DNA of 40,342 nt from Halocynthiibacter sp049608145 (GTDB lineage: Bacteria; Pseudomonadota; Alphaproteobacteria; Rhodobacterales; Rhodobacteraceae), in contig NZ_JBMYXF010000028.1 of the NCBI RefSeq assembly GCF_049608145.1, forward strand, positions 1-40,342, read 5' to 3'. This document shows positions 16,548-24,335 of this stretch, piece after piece; the stretch's first letter is position 1; each line of letters opens with the position of its first letter. The position numbers and the translations under genes are program-made. The notes below the pieces were generated by a model, which was given only the letters and a program-made list of their open reading frames with translations, had not been told where the DNA came from and made no database searches.

Positions 16548-18044
16548 ATGACCTCTGTTTTTTCCCGTCGCGATATTCTGGCATCCCTTCTGGCAACATC
16601 CGCAAGTGCCGCCTGCGCCAGCGCGCCCGAAGTCAGCCGCATTCCCGCACCACGGCCCGCCAATGCCGCAGCCCTGGCAGCCCCCGGCGCACAACGTTTG
16701 GTGGCGGCTGCTGAATTGGGTCCAACTGCAAAGGTGGGCTATGTGCTGGCGGATGCAAACAGCGGTGAAATCTTAGAGGCCATGAACCCGGTGCTGGCCT
16801 TGCCCCCGGCGTCGGTCACCAAATCCCTGACGGCGCTTTACACGCTGACACAGCTTGGTTCCGATTACCGGTTTCGCACACAGGTGATGGCCGATGGCCC
16901 GATATCCGGCGGGCGGCTGAACGGCAATCTTTGGCTTGTGGGCGGCGGTGATCCGACCCTTGACACAAATCACCTTGCCGATCTGGCACGCGCCCTGCGC
17001 GCCGCCGGGCTGCGCGACGTTACCGGTGAATTCCGCGTTCAGGCCAGCGCCCTGCCCTATATCCGCCAAATTGACGCCAGCCAGCCCGATCACCTGGGGT
17101 ACAACCCTGCCATTTCCGGTCTGAACTTGAATTTCAACCGCGTGCATTTTGAATGGAAACGCGCCGGATCCGGCTACACAACAACGATGGAAGCGCGCAC
17201 CGATCACCACCGGCCTGCCGTGCGCAATGCCCGTATGGAAATCGTGAACCGCGATCTGCCGGTCTATACCTATCGCGCGCGTCAAGGTCAGGATCACTGG
17301 ACCGTTTCGCGTCAGGCCCTGGGGCGTGGCGGCAGTCGCTGGCTGCCCGTACGTCACCCCGAAGCCTATGCCGCCGAAGTTTTCCGCACCATGGTCCGGG
17401 CGCAGGGCATTACATTGGCCGCCCCGCGCATGGTCACCGCCGCACCGCAAGGACAGCTATTGGCAGAACATCGCAGCGAAGCACTGGCTGTGATCCTGCG
17501 CGATATGCTGAAATATTCCAACAACCTGATGGCCGAGATCTGCGGTCTCAGCGCGACAACAGCCAGAGGCGGCACCCCCGGCAGCCTGCGGGCATCCGCC
17601 AGACAAATGAATGCCTGGTGTGACAGTGCCCTGGGAACGCGCCGCGCTGGATTGGAAGATCATTCCGGTCTTGGCGAAGGATCCCGCCTGTCCGCATCCG
17701 ATATGGTCACCGCCTTGTCGGCTGCAGGCGTAAACGGTCCCCTGCGCCCTTTGTTAAAAGAGATCCGCCTGAAAGAAGAAAACGGCGGCGGATCCGGCAG
17801 CCATCTTATTGATATCCGGGCCAAAACCGGAACCTTGAATTTCGTTTCTTCGCTTGCAGGATATATCCGCACACCATCCGGGCGCGACCTGACCTTTGCC
17901 ACATTCACCGCAGACCTGCCGCGGCGCGCCGCAATTTCACGCAGCGACCGCGAAGCCCCCCAAGGGGCACGCGGATGGTCGCGCAGATCACGCGCCATGC
18001 AGCTGAAACTGATCGAACGCTGGTCTGCTGTCTACAGTGCTTAG
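16548..18044 (+). CDS. dacB: D-alanyl-D-alanine carboxypeptidase/endopeptidase (PBP4 family)
   Basis: Periplasmic serine peptidase of the S13 family that trims or cleaves cross-links in peptidoglycan. Active-site motifs are all present in 498 residues: SVTK (Ser89-Lys92), SNN (Ser324-Asn326) and KTG (426-428). The export signal has a twin-arginine-like FSRRDIL followed by a short hydrophobic stretch and an ASA-A region; a Cys at residue 23 leaves open a lipoprotein variant. The stop overlaps the end of the convergent nnr by 4 bases. A Tat signal, rather than Sec, is tentative. Confidence 0.94.
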   Translation: MTSVFSRRDILASLLATSASAACASAPEVSRIPAPRPANAAALAAPGAQRLVAAAELGPTAKVGYVLADANSGEILEAMNPVLALPPASVTKSLTALYTLTQLGSDYRFRTQVMADGPISGGRLNGNLWLVGGGDPTLDTNHLADLARALRAAGLRDVTGEFRVQASALPYIRQIDASQPDHLGYNPAISGLNLNFNRVHFEWKRAGSGYTTTMEARTDHHRPAVRNARMEIVNRDLPVYTYRARQGQDHWTVSRQALGRGGSRWLPVRHPEAYAAEVFRTMVRAQGITLAAPRMVTAAPQGQLLAEHRSEALAVILRDMLKYSNNLMAEICGLSATTARGGTPGSLRASARQMNAWCDSALGTRRAGLEDHSGLGEGSRLSASDMVTALSAAGVNGPLRPLLKEIRLKEENGGGSGSHLIDIRAKTGTLNFVSSLAGYIRTPSGRDLTFATFTADLPRRAAISRSDREAPQGARGWSRRSRAMQLKLIERWSAVYSA

Positions 18045-19648
18045 GTCTGGCCCTGGGCCATTGTGCGAAACACCTGGGGCAATTGTTCTGGGATGTCTTC
18101 GGCAATCAGGCCCGGGCCAAATTTCAGGGCGCATTCCACATGCAGCCAAGCCCCAGTTTCTGCCGCCTCAAACGGTGAAAACCCACGCGCCATAAGCCCC
18201 GTGATGAACCCGGCCAGCACATCCCCTGATCCGGCCGTTGCAAGCCAAGGCGCGGCCCGATCATAGACAGCTGCATTCACTGTCGCGCGCCCATCGGGTG
18301 CTGAGATAACCGTATCCTTCCCTTTGAACAGAACCACACATCCCGCCTGTTTCGCGGCCTCGCGCGTGGCGTCCACTTTGGAATAAGCCGGGCCTGTGGT
18401 TGCTGGCGCATCCAGTTTTTCGGCAATATCCGGGAAAAGCCGCGCAAATTCACCCGCATGTGGCGTCAAAACACAATTGGAATGTAGTTTATCAAACAAG
18501 GCCTTATCCCGCGCCAGCAAGGTCAAAGCATCCGCATCCAACACGCAATTTCGCCCGCTTTGCAAGGCAACATCAAGCAATTCAGCTTCCCGTTCCCCAA
18601 GCCCAAACGCAGGCCCAAGACAGAGCGCATTGATGCGTTTATCATCCAAAACACCCGCAAACGCCGCTGCATCCCTAACCCGCTTCAACATGATCGCCGT
18701 GACCTGACAGGCCACTTCCTGTTGCGCCGCAGGTGGCACGCCCAAAGTCACAAGCCCCGACCCAATCCGCAAAGTCCCCCGCGCCGCCAATCGCGCCGCC
18801 CCTGTCTGTGCCGGGCCACCCGATAGGATTAAGGCATGACCGTGGGAAAATTTATGCGCAGCAGATGTTTTATCGACACGCCAAAAGCAGCCAGAACAAT
18901 CTGCCATTTCGACAGGGTATTGCGTAACAACTTCGCCCAACCCGATGTCAACAATCCTGATCTTTCCGCACGCCTGCGGTCCATCTCCGATGACGTGCCC
19001 TAACTTCAAAGACTGAAATGTAACCGTCAAATGATAAGGATCCTGATAACACCTGCCCAGATATCTTCCACTATCCGCACATAAGGAAGACGGCGTATCA
19101 ATTGCGACCACTTTACTTTGCCCTGATCCGCTGGCTCGCGACTGATGAGCCACCGTTAAGGCCCAATACAGGTCGTCAGGCATTTCGCGGGACAAGCCGA
19201 TACCAAAGCCGGCATCAATGTACAGATCTGCATAAAATGGCTGGCGTGCGCTCATGGGCAGAACGCCCCCCAACTCACACCACCGCTCATAATTCACACG
19301 CGCATCCGGTGGCAGCTTGTCAGGATCTCCATAAAGAAACACCTCAACCGCCCAGCCTCGTTGATGCAACAGCCGCGCAACAACAAATCCATCCCCGCCA
19401 TTGTTTCCTGGGCCACACAACACCACCGCCCGCAGTCCAATCTGCTTTTCATCTTGCCCCAAATACTCCGGGGAGCGCGAGGGGCTGGCCCCTCGCCCGG
19501 CGTCCCCAAACTCTGGCCATTCGTCATAGATCGCCTCAACGACGCCCGCACCTGCGCGCTCCATCAGTTCAAGGCCGGTGACATCACCACGCTCAATTGC
19601 AGCCTGTTCAATTGCCCGCATCTGTGCGGCTGTTAAAAGTTCAGTCAT
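18041..19648 (-). CDS. nnr: Bifunctional NAD(P)H-hydrate epimerase/dehydratase with embedded repeat
   Basis: Repairs hydrated NAD(P)H: the N-terminal YjeF_N domain epimerises NAD(P)HX and the C-terminal carbohydrate-kinase-like domain dehydrates S-NAD(P)HX. The 535-residue product shows VVLCGPGNNGGDGFVVARLL (epimerase), then LTPHAGEFARLF and GSGDVLAGFITGL (dehydratase). The start at 19648 has GGAGAG upstream; 19684 would add 12 residues without support. Residues about 48-68 (GDAGRGASPSRSPEYLGQDEK) are encoded by a palindromic repeat of the type also found between genes at 27124-27169, extending a surface linker before the first core strand. It is convergent with dacB, overlapping by 4 bases. 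Confidence 0.94.
   Translation of the reverse strand: MTELLTAAQMRAIEQAAIERGDVTGLELMERAGAGVVEAIYDEWPEFGDAGRGASPSRSPEYLGQDEKQIGLRAVVLCGPGNNGGDGFVVARLLHQRGWAVEVFLYGDPDKLPPDARVNYERWCELGGVLPMSARQPFYADLYIDAGFGIGLSREMPDDLYWALTVAHQSRASGSGQSKVVAIDTPSSLCADSGRYLGRCYQDPYHLTVTFQSLKLGHVIGDGPQACGKIRIVDIGLGEVVTQYPVEMADCSGCFWRVDKTSAAHKFSHGHALILSGGPAQTGAARLAARGTLRIGSGLVTLGVPPAAQQEVACQVTAIMLKRVRDAAAFAGVLDDKRINALCLGPAFGLGEREAELLDVALQSGRNCVLDADALTLLARDKALFDKLHSNCVLTPHAGEFARLFPDIAEKLDAPATTGPAYSKVDATREAAKQAGCVVLFKGKDTVISAPDGRATVNAAVYDRAAPWLATAGSGDVLAGFITGLMARGFSPFEAAETGAWLHVECALKFGPGLIAEDIPEQLPQVFRTMAQGQT
19447..19506 (-). repeat. Palindromic repeat element inside nnr
   Basis: The minus strand of 19447-19471 matches 27145-27169 at 24 of 25 positions (core CCGGAGTATTT, then a GGGCAAGATGAAA end). 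Next to it lies a perfect inverted repeat GCGAGGGGC-TG-GCCCCTCGC (19477-19496). The whole element keeps the nnr frame open. Confidence 0.7.
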
Positions 19649-19812
19649 CTCGAAACTCTCCGTTTGCACAAAAATTAAGCACATCGCCCAATTTCAATGC
19701 ACCACCCCCCAGAATATTGGGCAGCGTCTTGGATATGGATCATAGCGAATGGACCTGAGCGAGGGAACATGTTCTGACAGTGCCAACGAAACCAGCCACA
19801 GGAATCGCCGCC
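19649..19812 (+). promoter_or_regulatory. nnr-glnB divergent promoter region
   Basis: This 164-base gap must hold the glnB-glnA promoter. Two TGCAC half sites (19665-19669 and 19698-19702) recall NtrC half sites, but no clear dyad or sigma-54 promoter could be assigned. Confidence 0.3.
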
Positions 19813-20151
19813 ATGAAGAAGATCGAAGCGATCATCAAACCCTTCAAACTTGATGAAGTGAAAGAAGCACTTCAAGATGTCGGCGTGCAGGGCCTGTCCG
19901 TGGTCGAAGTCAAAGGGTTTGGCCGCCAAAAAGGCCACACTGAACTGTACCGCGGTGCAGAATATGTTGTGGATTTCCTGCCAAAAGTGAAAGTCGAAGT
20001 CGTGCTGCCAGATGATCTGGTAGATGACGCAATCGAAGCGATCATTGAGGCCGCAAAAACAGATAAAATCGGTGATGGTAAGATTTTTGTATCCCCCGTG
20101 GAACAGGCGATCCGGATCCGTACAGGCGAAAGCGGTGACGACGCTTTGTAA
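19813..20151 (+). CDS. glnB: Nitrogen regulatory protein P-II
   Basis: A 112-residue trimeric signal protein that senses 2-oxoglutarate, ATP/ADP and glutamine (through uridylylation) and controls NtrB, glutamine synthetase adenylylation and other targets. The T-loop contains the uridylylation site Tyr51 in YRGAEY, and the B-loop TGxxGDGKIF region appears as DKIGDGKIFVSPVEQAIRIRTGE. The start at 19813 is the family start; 19780 would add 11 residues. It sits 86 bases upstream of glnA, the standard alphaproteobacterial glnB-glnA arrangement, which favours GlnB over GlnK. Confidence 0.97.
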   Translation: MKKIEAIIKPFKLDEVKEALQDVGVQGLSVVEVKGFGRQKGHTELYRGAEYVVDFLPKVKVEVVLPDDLVDDAIEAIIEAAKTDKIGDGKIFVSPVEQAIRIRTGESGDDAL

Positions 20152-20237
20152 GGGCGCACCTCTGAAACCTTAACGAATAAACGAAACTTAAAGATCGAAT
20201 GCGAAAGTATTCATAACACACAGAAAAGGAAGATCCG

Positions 20238-21644
20238 ATGAACTATGCTGACGTTCTGAAGATGATCGAAGACGAAGACATTACTTATGTTGACGTGCGC
20301 TTTACAGACCCACATGGCAAATTGCAGCACGTGACTGTACACCGCGACATGATTGATGAAGACTTCTTTGAAGATGGCTTCATGTTTGACGGCTCTTCCA
20401 TCGCAGGTTGGAAATCCATCGACAACTCTGACATGAAACTGATCCTTGATCCGGCATCTGCCTATATCGATCCGTTCTACGCAGAGAAAACCCTTGCGAT
20501 CCACTGTTCCGTGGTTGAACCGGACACAGGCGAAGCCTATTCCCGCGACCCACGCGGCACCGCGCAGAAAGCCGAAGCTTACCTCAAGTCTTCTGGCATT
20601 GGTGACGTGGCTTACATGGGCCCCGAAGCAGAATTCTTCCTGTTTGACGATGTGCGTTTCTCTGTTGAGATGAACAAAGTGTCTTTCGAGATTGATGCAC
20701 AGGACGCGTCCTGGAATTCTGACACCCAATATGAAATGGGCAACACGGGCCATCGTCCGGGCATCAAGGGCGGCTATTTCCCTGTGAACCCGATTGATGA
20801 TGCACAGGACATCCGTTCTGAAATGCTGTCCACGATGAAAAACATCGGCATGAAAGTGGACAAGCACCACCACGAGGTTGCGTCTTGTCAGCACGAGCTG
20901 GGCCTAGTCTTTGACACGCTCACCAAACAAGCGGATGAGCTGCAGAAATACAAATATGTGATCCACAACGTGGCGCATGCTTACGGTAAATCTGCAACCT
21001 TCATGCCAAAGCCATACTATGGCGATAACGGCACAGGCATGCATGTGAACATGTCCATCTGGAAAGATGGCAAACCATTGTTCGCAGGCGATAAATACGC
21101 AGACCTGTCCCAGGAAGCTTTGTGGTTCATTGGCGGCATTCTGAAGCACGCGAAAACCCTGAACGCCTTCACAAACCCAGCGACCAACAGCTACAAACGC
21201 CTGATCCCTGGTTTCGAAGCCCCTGTTCTGCGCGCCTATTCCGCGTCTAACCGTTCTGGTGCTGTGCGTATCCCTTGGACCGAAAGCCCGAAAGCCAAGC
21301 GCGTTGAAGCCCGTTTCCCTGATCCAGCGGCGAACCCTTACCTGTGTTTCGCAGCACTTCTGATGGCTGGCCTTGACGGCATCAAAAACAAGATCGATCC
21401 AGGCCCCGCCTCTGACAAAGATCTGTACGATCTGCCACCAGAAGAACTGGCCGGTATCCCAACTGTATGTTCCTCCCTGCGTGAAGCGCTGGAATGTCTC
21501 GAAGCAGACCACGACTTCTTGATTGCCGGTGACGTGTTCACCAAAGATCAGATCGACGGATACCTGGCCCTGAAATGGGAAGAGGTTTACGCCTTTGAAC
21601 ACATGCCACACCCGATCGAGTACAAAATGTACTACAGCTGCTAA
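20238..21644 (+). CDS. glnA: Glutamine synthetase type I
   Basis: Dodecameric ATP-dependent enzyme making glutamine from glutamate and ammonia. At 468 residues it matches the GSI-beta length. FDGSSIAGW lies in the N-terminal domain, the ATP site region reads KPYYGDNGTGMHVNMS, and the glutamate site NPATNSYKRL. The adenylylation site is Tyr397 in LYDLPPEE, so activity can be shut down covalently by GlnE. AGGAAGATCCG precedes the ATG. It is cotranscribed with glnB and ends at a strong terminator. Confidence 0.98.
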   Translation: MNYADVLKMIEDEDITYVDVRFTDPHGKLQHVTVHRDMIDEDFFEDGFMFDGSSIAGWKSIDNSDMKLILDPASAYIDPFYAEKTLAIHCSVVEPDTGEAYSRDPRGTAQKAEAYLKSSGIGDVAYMGPEAEFFLFDDVRFSVEMNKVSFEIDAQDASWNSDTQYEMGNTGHRPGIKGGYFPVNPIDDAQDIRSEMLSTMKNIGMKVDKHHHEVASCQHELGLVFDTLTKQADELQKYKYVIHNVAHAYGKSATFMPKPYYGDNGTGMHVNMSIWKDGKPLFAGDKYADLSQEALWFIGGILKHAKTLNAFTNPATNSYKRLIPGFEAPVLRAYSASNRSGAVRIPWTESPKAKRVEARFPDPAANPYLCFAALLMAGLDGIKNKIDPGPASDKDLYDLPPEELAGIPTVCSSLREALECLEADHDFLIAGDVFTKDQIDGYLALKWEEVYAFEHMPHPIEYKMYYSC

Positions 21645-21663
21645 TCGCAGTATATTTCAAGAA

Positions 21664-21689
21664 AAGGCGCCTTTCGGGGCGCCTTTTTT
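21664..21689 (+). terminator. glnA terminator
   Basis: AAGGCGCC (21664-21671) with GGCGCCTT (21678-21685), followed by TTTT. A classic intrinsic terminator 19 bases after the glnA stop. Confidence 0.92.
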
Positions 21690-21825
21690 ATTGCCGAAAA
21701 TTGCGCGGTGTTGCCTGATATGGCCCCGATATTGTTGCGCATTTTACGGAAATCCCCAATTTCACCAGGAAAACTTTAACCTTCCGCCGCCAGACTGATG
21801 CACAGGGTCAGCGAAAGGGCGCGAT

Positions 21826-22737
21826 TTGCACGGATACAAAGGGTTTCAGGCGCCACCGCCTATGCGGCCACATGCGGCATCTGCAATGTTGTTCAGCGAT
21901 CCAGAGGCTGCGCATCCGGATGTGTTTTGCGCCGCTTTATCCGGATCACCTGGTTTTGAATATGCGCTACAGCCCGCAGAGGATTGCCGGTTTTACCTGT
22001 TGCACCAGGGCGAAGTGACCCTAAAGCTGACGCCAGACAGTCTTCCCCTGCCCGCCCATGCCTTTAGTGGGGGATTTGATGCAGGGCTTGGGGATCTGTC
22101 ACGTCTGGAACGTCAGGCCGCCATTTCCGGTCACAACAGTCATGTGCAATTGTCCCACAGCCGCATGGATGTCGCACCGAAAGTGGTCTCAGATGTTTTA
22201 TGTTGGCTCAGTGATGCCCTGGGCCCGGATCAGATCTTTTGGGGGGAAACATCCGCGATGTTTTCCGTGGCACATTTTCGCAGGCTTACGGGGCTAAATG
22301 CGCAACATCCCATCGCAGAACTGACTATCATTCCCCGGCGGTTTCGGTCTGGGTTTCACTATGATGGTATTGAATTGAAAGGGTTTCACGCCGATGGGGC
22401 TGAAGATATTTTTGGCATGCCGGTCTCTGTTGCGCAGGGACCGCTTGGGTTTGAGGATGCCTTCGCTGCGTTGAAAGACCTAGCGATGGAATTTCGCACC
22501 AACGGTGCCCATGCACAGGCATTGAAACGTCGACAAAATGCACATGTATCTCTGGTGGAAACGCCGGATTTGCATATTATCGCGACCCGTGTCCGGACGT
22601 CAGGCGTGAATGCCCATGACCGCATTCTGATCCGCTGCGAAGATGCCGCGATCCTGACCCAGGAGCCAAGGGAGGAGGACGCAACAACATCACAGCCAGA
22701 CCGCGAAGAAAGCTTGCGCCGGGCCTTGCGGGCCTGA
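21826..22737 (+). CDS. Uncharacterised protein, 303 residues
   Basis: No family was recognised. The product has no signal peptide or membrane segment and looks like a soluble alpha/beta protein. It has a central stretch with Trp and His (CWLSDALGPDQIFWGETSAM), IIPRRFRSG, and an acidic C-terminal tail (REEDATTSQPDREESLRR). The start is uncertain: TTG at 21826 with GAAAGGG upstream, or ATG at 21862 or 21886 within the first 21 codons. It stands alone between glnA and the convergent gene at 22806. Codon use resembles the neighbours, so it looks like a genuine chromosomal gene. Confidence 0.65.
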   Translation: MHGYKGFQAPPPMRPHAASAMLFSDPEAAHPDVFCAALSGSPGFEYALQPAEDCRFYLLHQGEVTLKLTPDSLPLPAHAFSGGFDAGLGDLSRLERQAAISGHNSHVQLSHSRMDVAPKVVSDVLCWLSDALGPDQIFWGETSAMFSVAHFRRLTGLNAQHPIAELTIIPRRFRSGFHYDGIELKGFHADGAEDIFGMPVSVAQGPLGFEDAFAALKDLAMEFRTNGAHAQALKRRQNAHVSLVETPDLHIIATRVRTSGVNAHDRILIRCEDAAILTQEPREEDATTSQPDREESLRRALRA

Positions 22738-22805
22738 TGGTGGAAGGCAAATGACGATTGCATCCGCTCATCCGCCTTTTGTACAGACGCGGCCCATCTA
22801 TCCCC

Positions 22806-23270
22806 CTATGTTTCAGATTTTCCAGCCATCCATGATCGCAAGAATTCCGGATCCAACTTGCGCAGTGGTTTGGGCAGGTATTTTTCTTCGAAAGCCTTGC
22901 TAAGGCCTCTCTTTTCCATACATTTCCATACGATTTCTGCGTATCTTTCAAGTTTGTTGAGGCGATCACTGCCTATAAGATCCCGCACTAAAACGTCAAT
23001 TTGTGTTTTTGGTTTATCCGGCTCCCAGGGGAAAACTTTCCAGACAAAATCATCGTTTTCCATTAGGTACTCATACCAGAAAGCATGTGAAAACCCGAAA
23101 TCTTCGCCGGTTTGTTGTTTGAGTTGCTGACTGCCGTCCAACATCAAAAAGACCGCTTTGGGCAGAGAACCCTCAACAATATATTCCCGGTCGTCGTCCC
23201 ATGTTGGTGGGTTACGTTTGTAACCAATCAGATGGGCAAATGCCCATTCAGTCGGGTTTGCGCCACTCAT
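22806..23270 (-). CDS. Uncharacterised small protein, AT-rich
   Basis: A 154-residue soluble protein of unknown function, rich in aromatic and charged residues (HAFWYEYLMEN, FVWKVFPWEPDKPK, YAEIVWKCMEKRG). No signal peptide, membrane segment or known motif was seen. The composition is AT-richer than the flanking genes, hinting at recent acquisition. It lies on the same strand as, and 77 bases downstream of, the DUF3445 gene, but nothing ties it functionally to that gene. The ATG at 23270 is the first available; AUG choice is not supported by a strong ribosome site. Confidence 0.65.
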   Translation of the reverse strand: MSGANPTEWAFAHLIGYKRNPPTWDDDREYIVEGSLPKAVFLMLDGSQQLKQQTGEDFGFSHAFWYEYLMENDDFVWKVFPWEPDKPKTQIDVLVRDLIGSDRLNKLERYAEIVWKCMEKRGLSKAFEEKYLPKPLRKLDPEFLRSWMAGKSET

Positions 23271-23347
23271 GCCATCTGCCTCCTGAAGAAATCACCATCG
23301 AACACACGTTGCCATACACTATGCTTGTGCCCTGGCCCATAGTCACC

Positions 23348-24181
23348 TTACGCGGGCACGTCTTCAATCGGGTGATCTATCAGGGCCGCTGCCTGTTCGG
23401 GCGTCAGGTTTTCGCGTAAAATCAAAGTGGTATGGATCGAAAAAATCACGGCATTGGTTTTCGGAAGACGCACCATGCTTTGCCGTTCTGAACGCACATA
23501 GGGGGCAATCGCCAATTTCGGTTTTACACGGGGGGCGTTTTCTTCACGCGGCTGGAACAGGGATGGATCTTCGTAGAACAGTGCATTCGCCCGCCACAAA
23601 GGACGTTCCGGGCGGATGGCATCGAACATGCGCTGCACACGTTTTGCGACATTTTCATCATAGTTATCAACGGGAACATGGATGGCCACCAGCGGTTTCA
23701 TGTATTTCTGCGCAAGGGTCCAGCTGGCGGGAAAACACAGCAATGCCCCGGTCAGCACATGTTCGTCAGATCCCTCAGGTTTCTCCATGATCACCAGATC
23801 TTCCTGAATCAGCTGAGACAGGGTGATCAGTGGATTACCGTGATCGATCACCACCAACGTCCCGTCAGGCAACGCGACACGTCCATCTGTCAGGGTGAAC
23901 CCGTCTGTCTTGTCCAGTTCTGACAGGACATGATCCAACAATTCCTGCGCCGCAGGGCGTGCGCCATCTGACAAAGCATGCACCCGGTCCGGTGCCTCGG
24001 CCAGCAAACGGGCCTTTTCGGCCAGCTGCCCCATGCGGGCTTCGTCGTGTTGCAACCAATGTCCCGGCTCCATCGGCATAACACCCGGCAAGCGGCGCGA
24101 TTTCTCATCCATCCAGGGGGCAAAACGCAGGCGATCCTGTAGGATCGGAAATGGGGCGGGCGTGGGCATTTCGCTGGTCAT
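23348..24181 (-). CDS. DUF3445 / heme-dependent oxidative N-demethylase family protein
   Basis: A 277-residue protein that I recognise as DUF3445 (HODM alpha-subunit-like). Family features are the N-terminal LRFAPWMDEKSRRLPGVMP, the central QEDLVIMEKP and LTGALLCFPASWTLAQKY, then VDNYDENVAKRVQRMF, LYRxExQ-like SERQSMVRLPKT and VFSIHTT. Characterised members bind heme through a PAS-like fold and oxidatively demethylate dimethylamine. The partner reductase subunits are not in this window. It is divergent from dddP with 154 bases between, suggesting shared control of methylated-osmolyte breakdown. The substrate here is unknown. Confidence 0.8.
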   Translation of the reverse strand: MTSEMPTPAPFPILQDRLRFAPWMDEKSRRLPGVMPMEPGHWLQHDEARMGQLAEKARLLAEAPDRVHALSDGARPAAQELLDHVLSELDKTDGFTLTDGRVALPDGTLVVIDHGNPLITLSQLIQEDLVIMEKPEGSDEHVLTGALLCFPASWTLAQKYMKPLVAIHVPVDNYDENVAKRVQRMFDAIRPERPLWRANALFYEDPSLFQPREENAPRVKPKLAIAPYVRSERQSMVRLPKTNAVIFSIHTTLILRENLTPEQAAALIDHPIEDVPA

Positions 24182-24252
24182 GGTGGCTGGTTTCCATTTC
24201 TTCTGGCGCGTCTTTCCCAGACCTATCGTGAAACCATATCGATTGCTTCATA

Positions 24253-24277
24253 AAACCGACTTCCTTCTGGTCGGTTT
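24253..24277. promoter_or_regulatory. Inverted repeat upstream of dddP
   Basis: AAACCGAC (24253-24260) and GTCGGTTT (24270-24277) are perfect 8-base complements with a 9-base spacer, in the DUF3445/dddP divergent promoter. It could be an operator for both genes or a leader hairpin of the dddP message, 58 bases before its start. Confidence 0.5.
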
Positions 24278-24335
24278 CAGGCGGGACAAGCCTTGCGACG
24301 TGACGAAATCTGCACCCAATAAGGGAGACAGCCAG

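Noticed and set aside
19649..19812. NtrC/sigma-54 promoter for glnB
   Set aside because: Two TGCAC half sites were seen but no paired NtrC site or sigma-54 GG-N10-GC element could be fixed, so it is only mentioned as a region.
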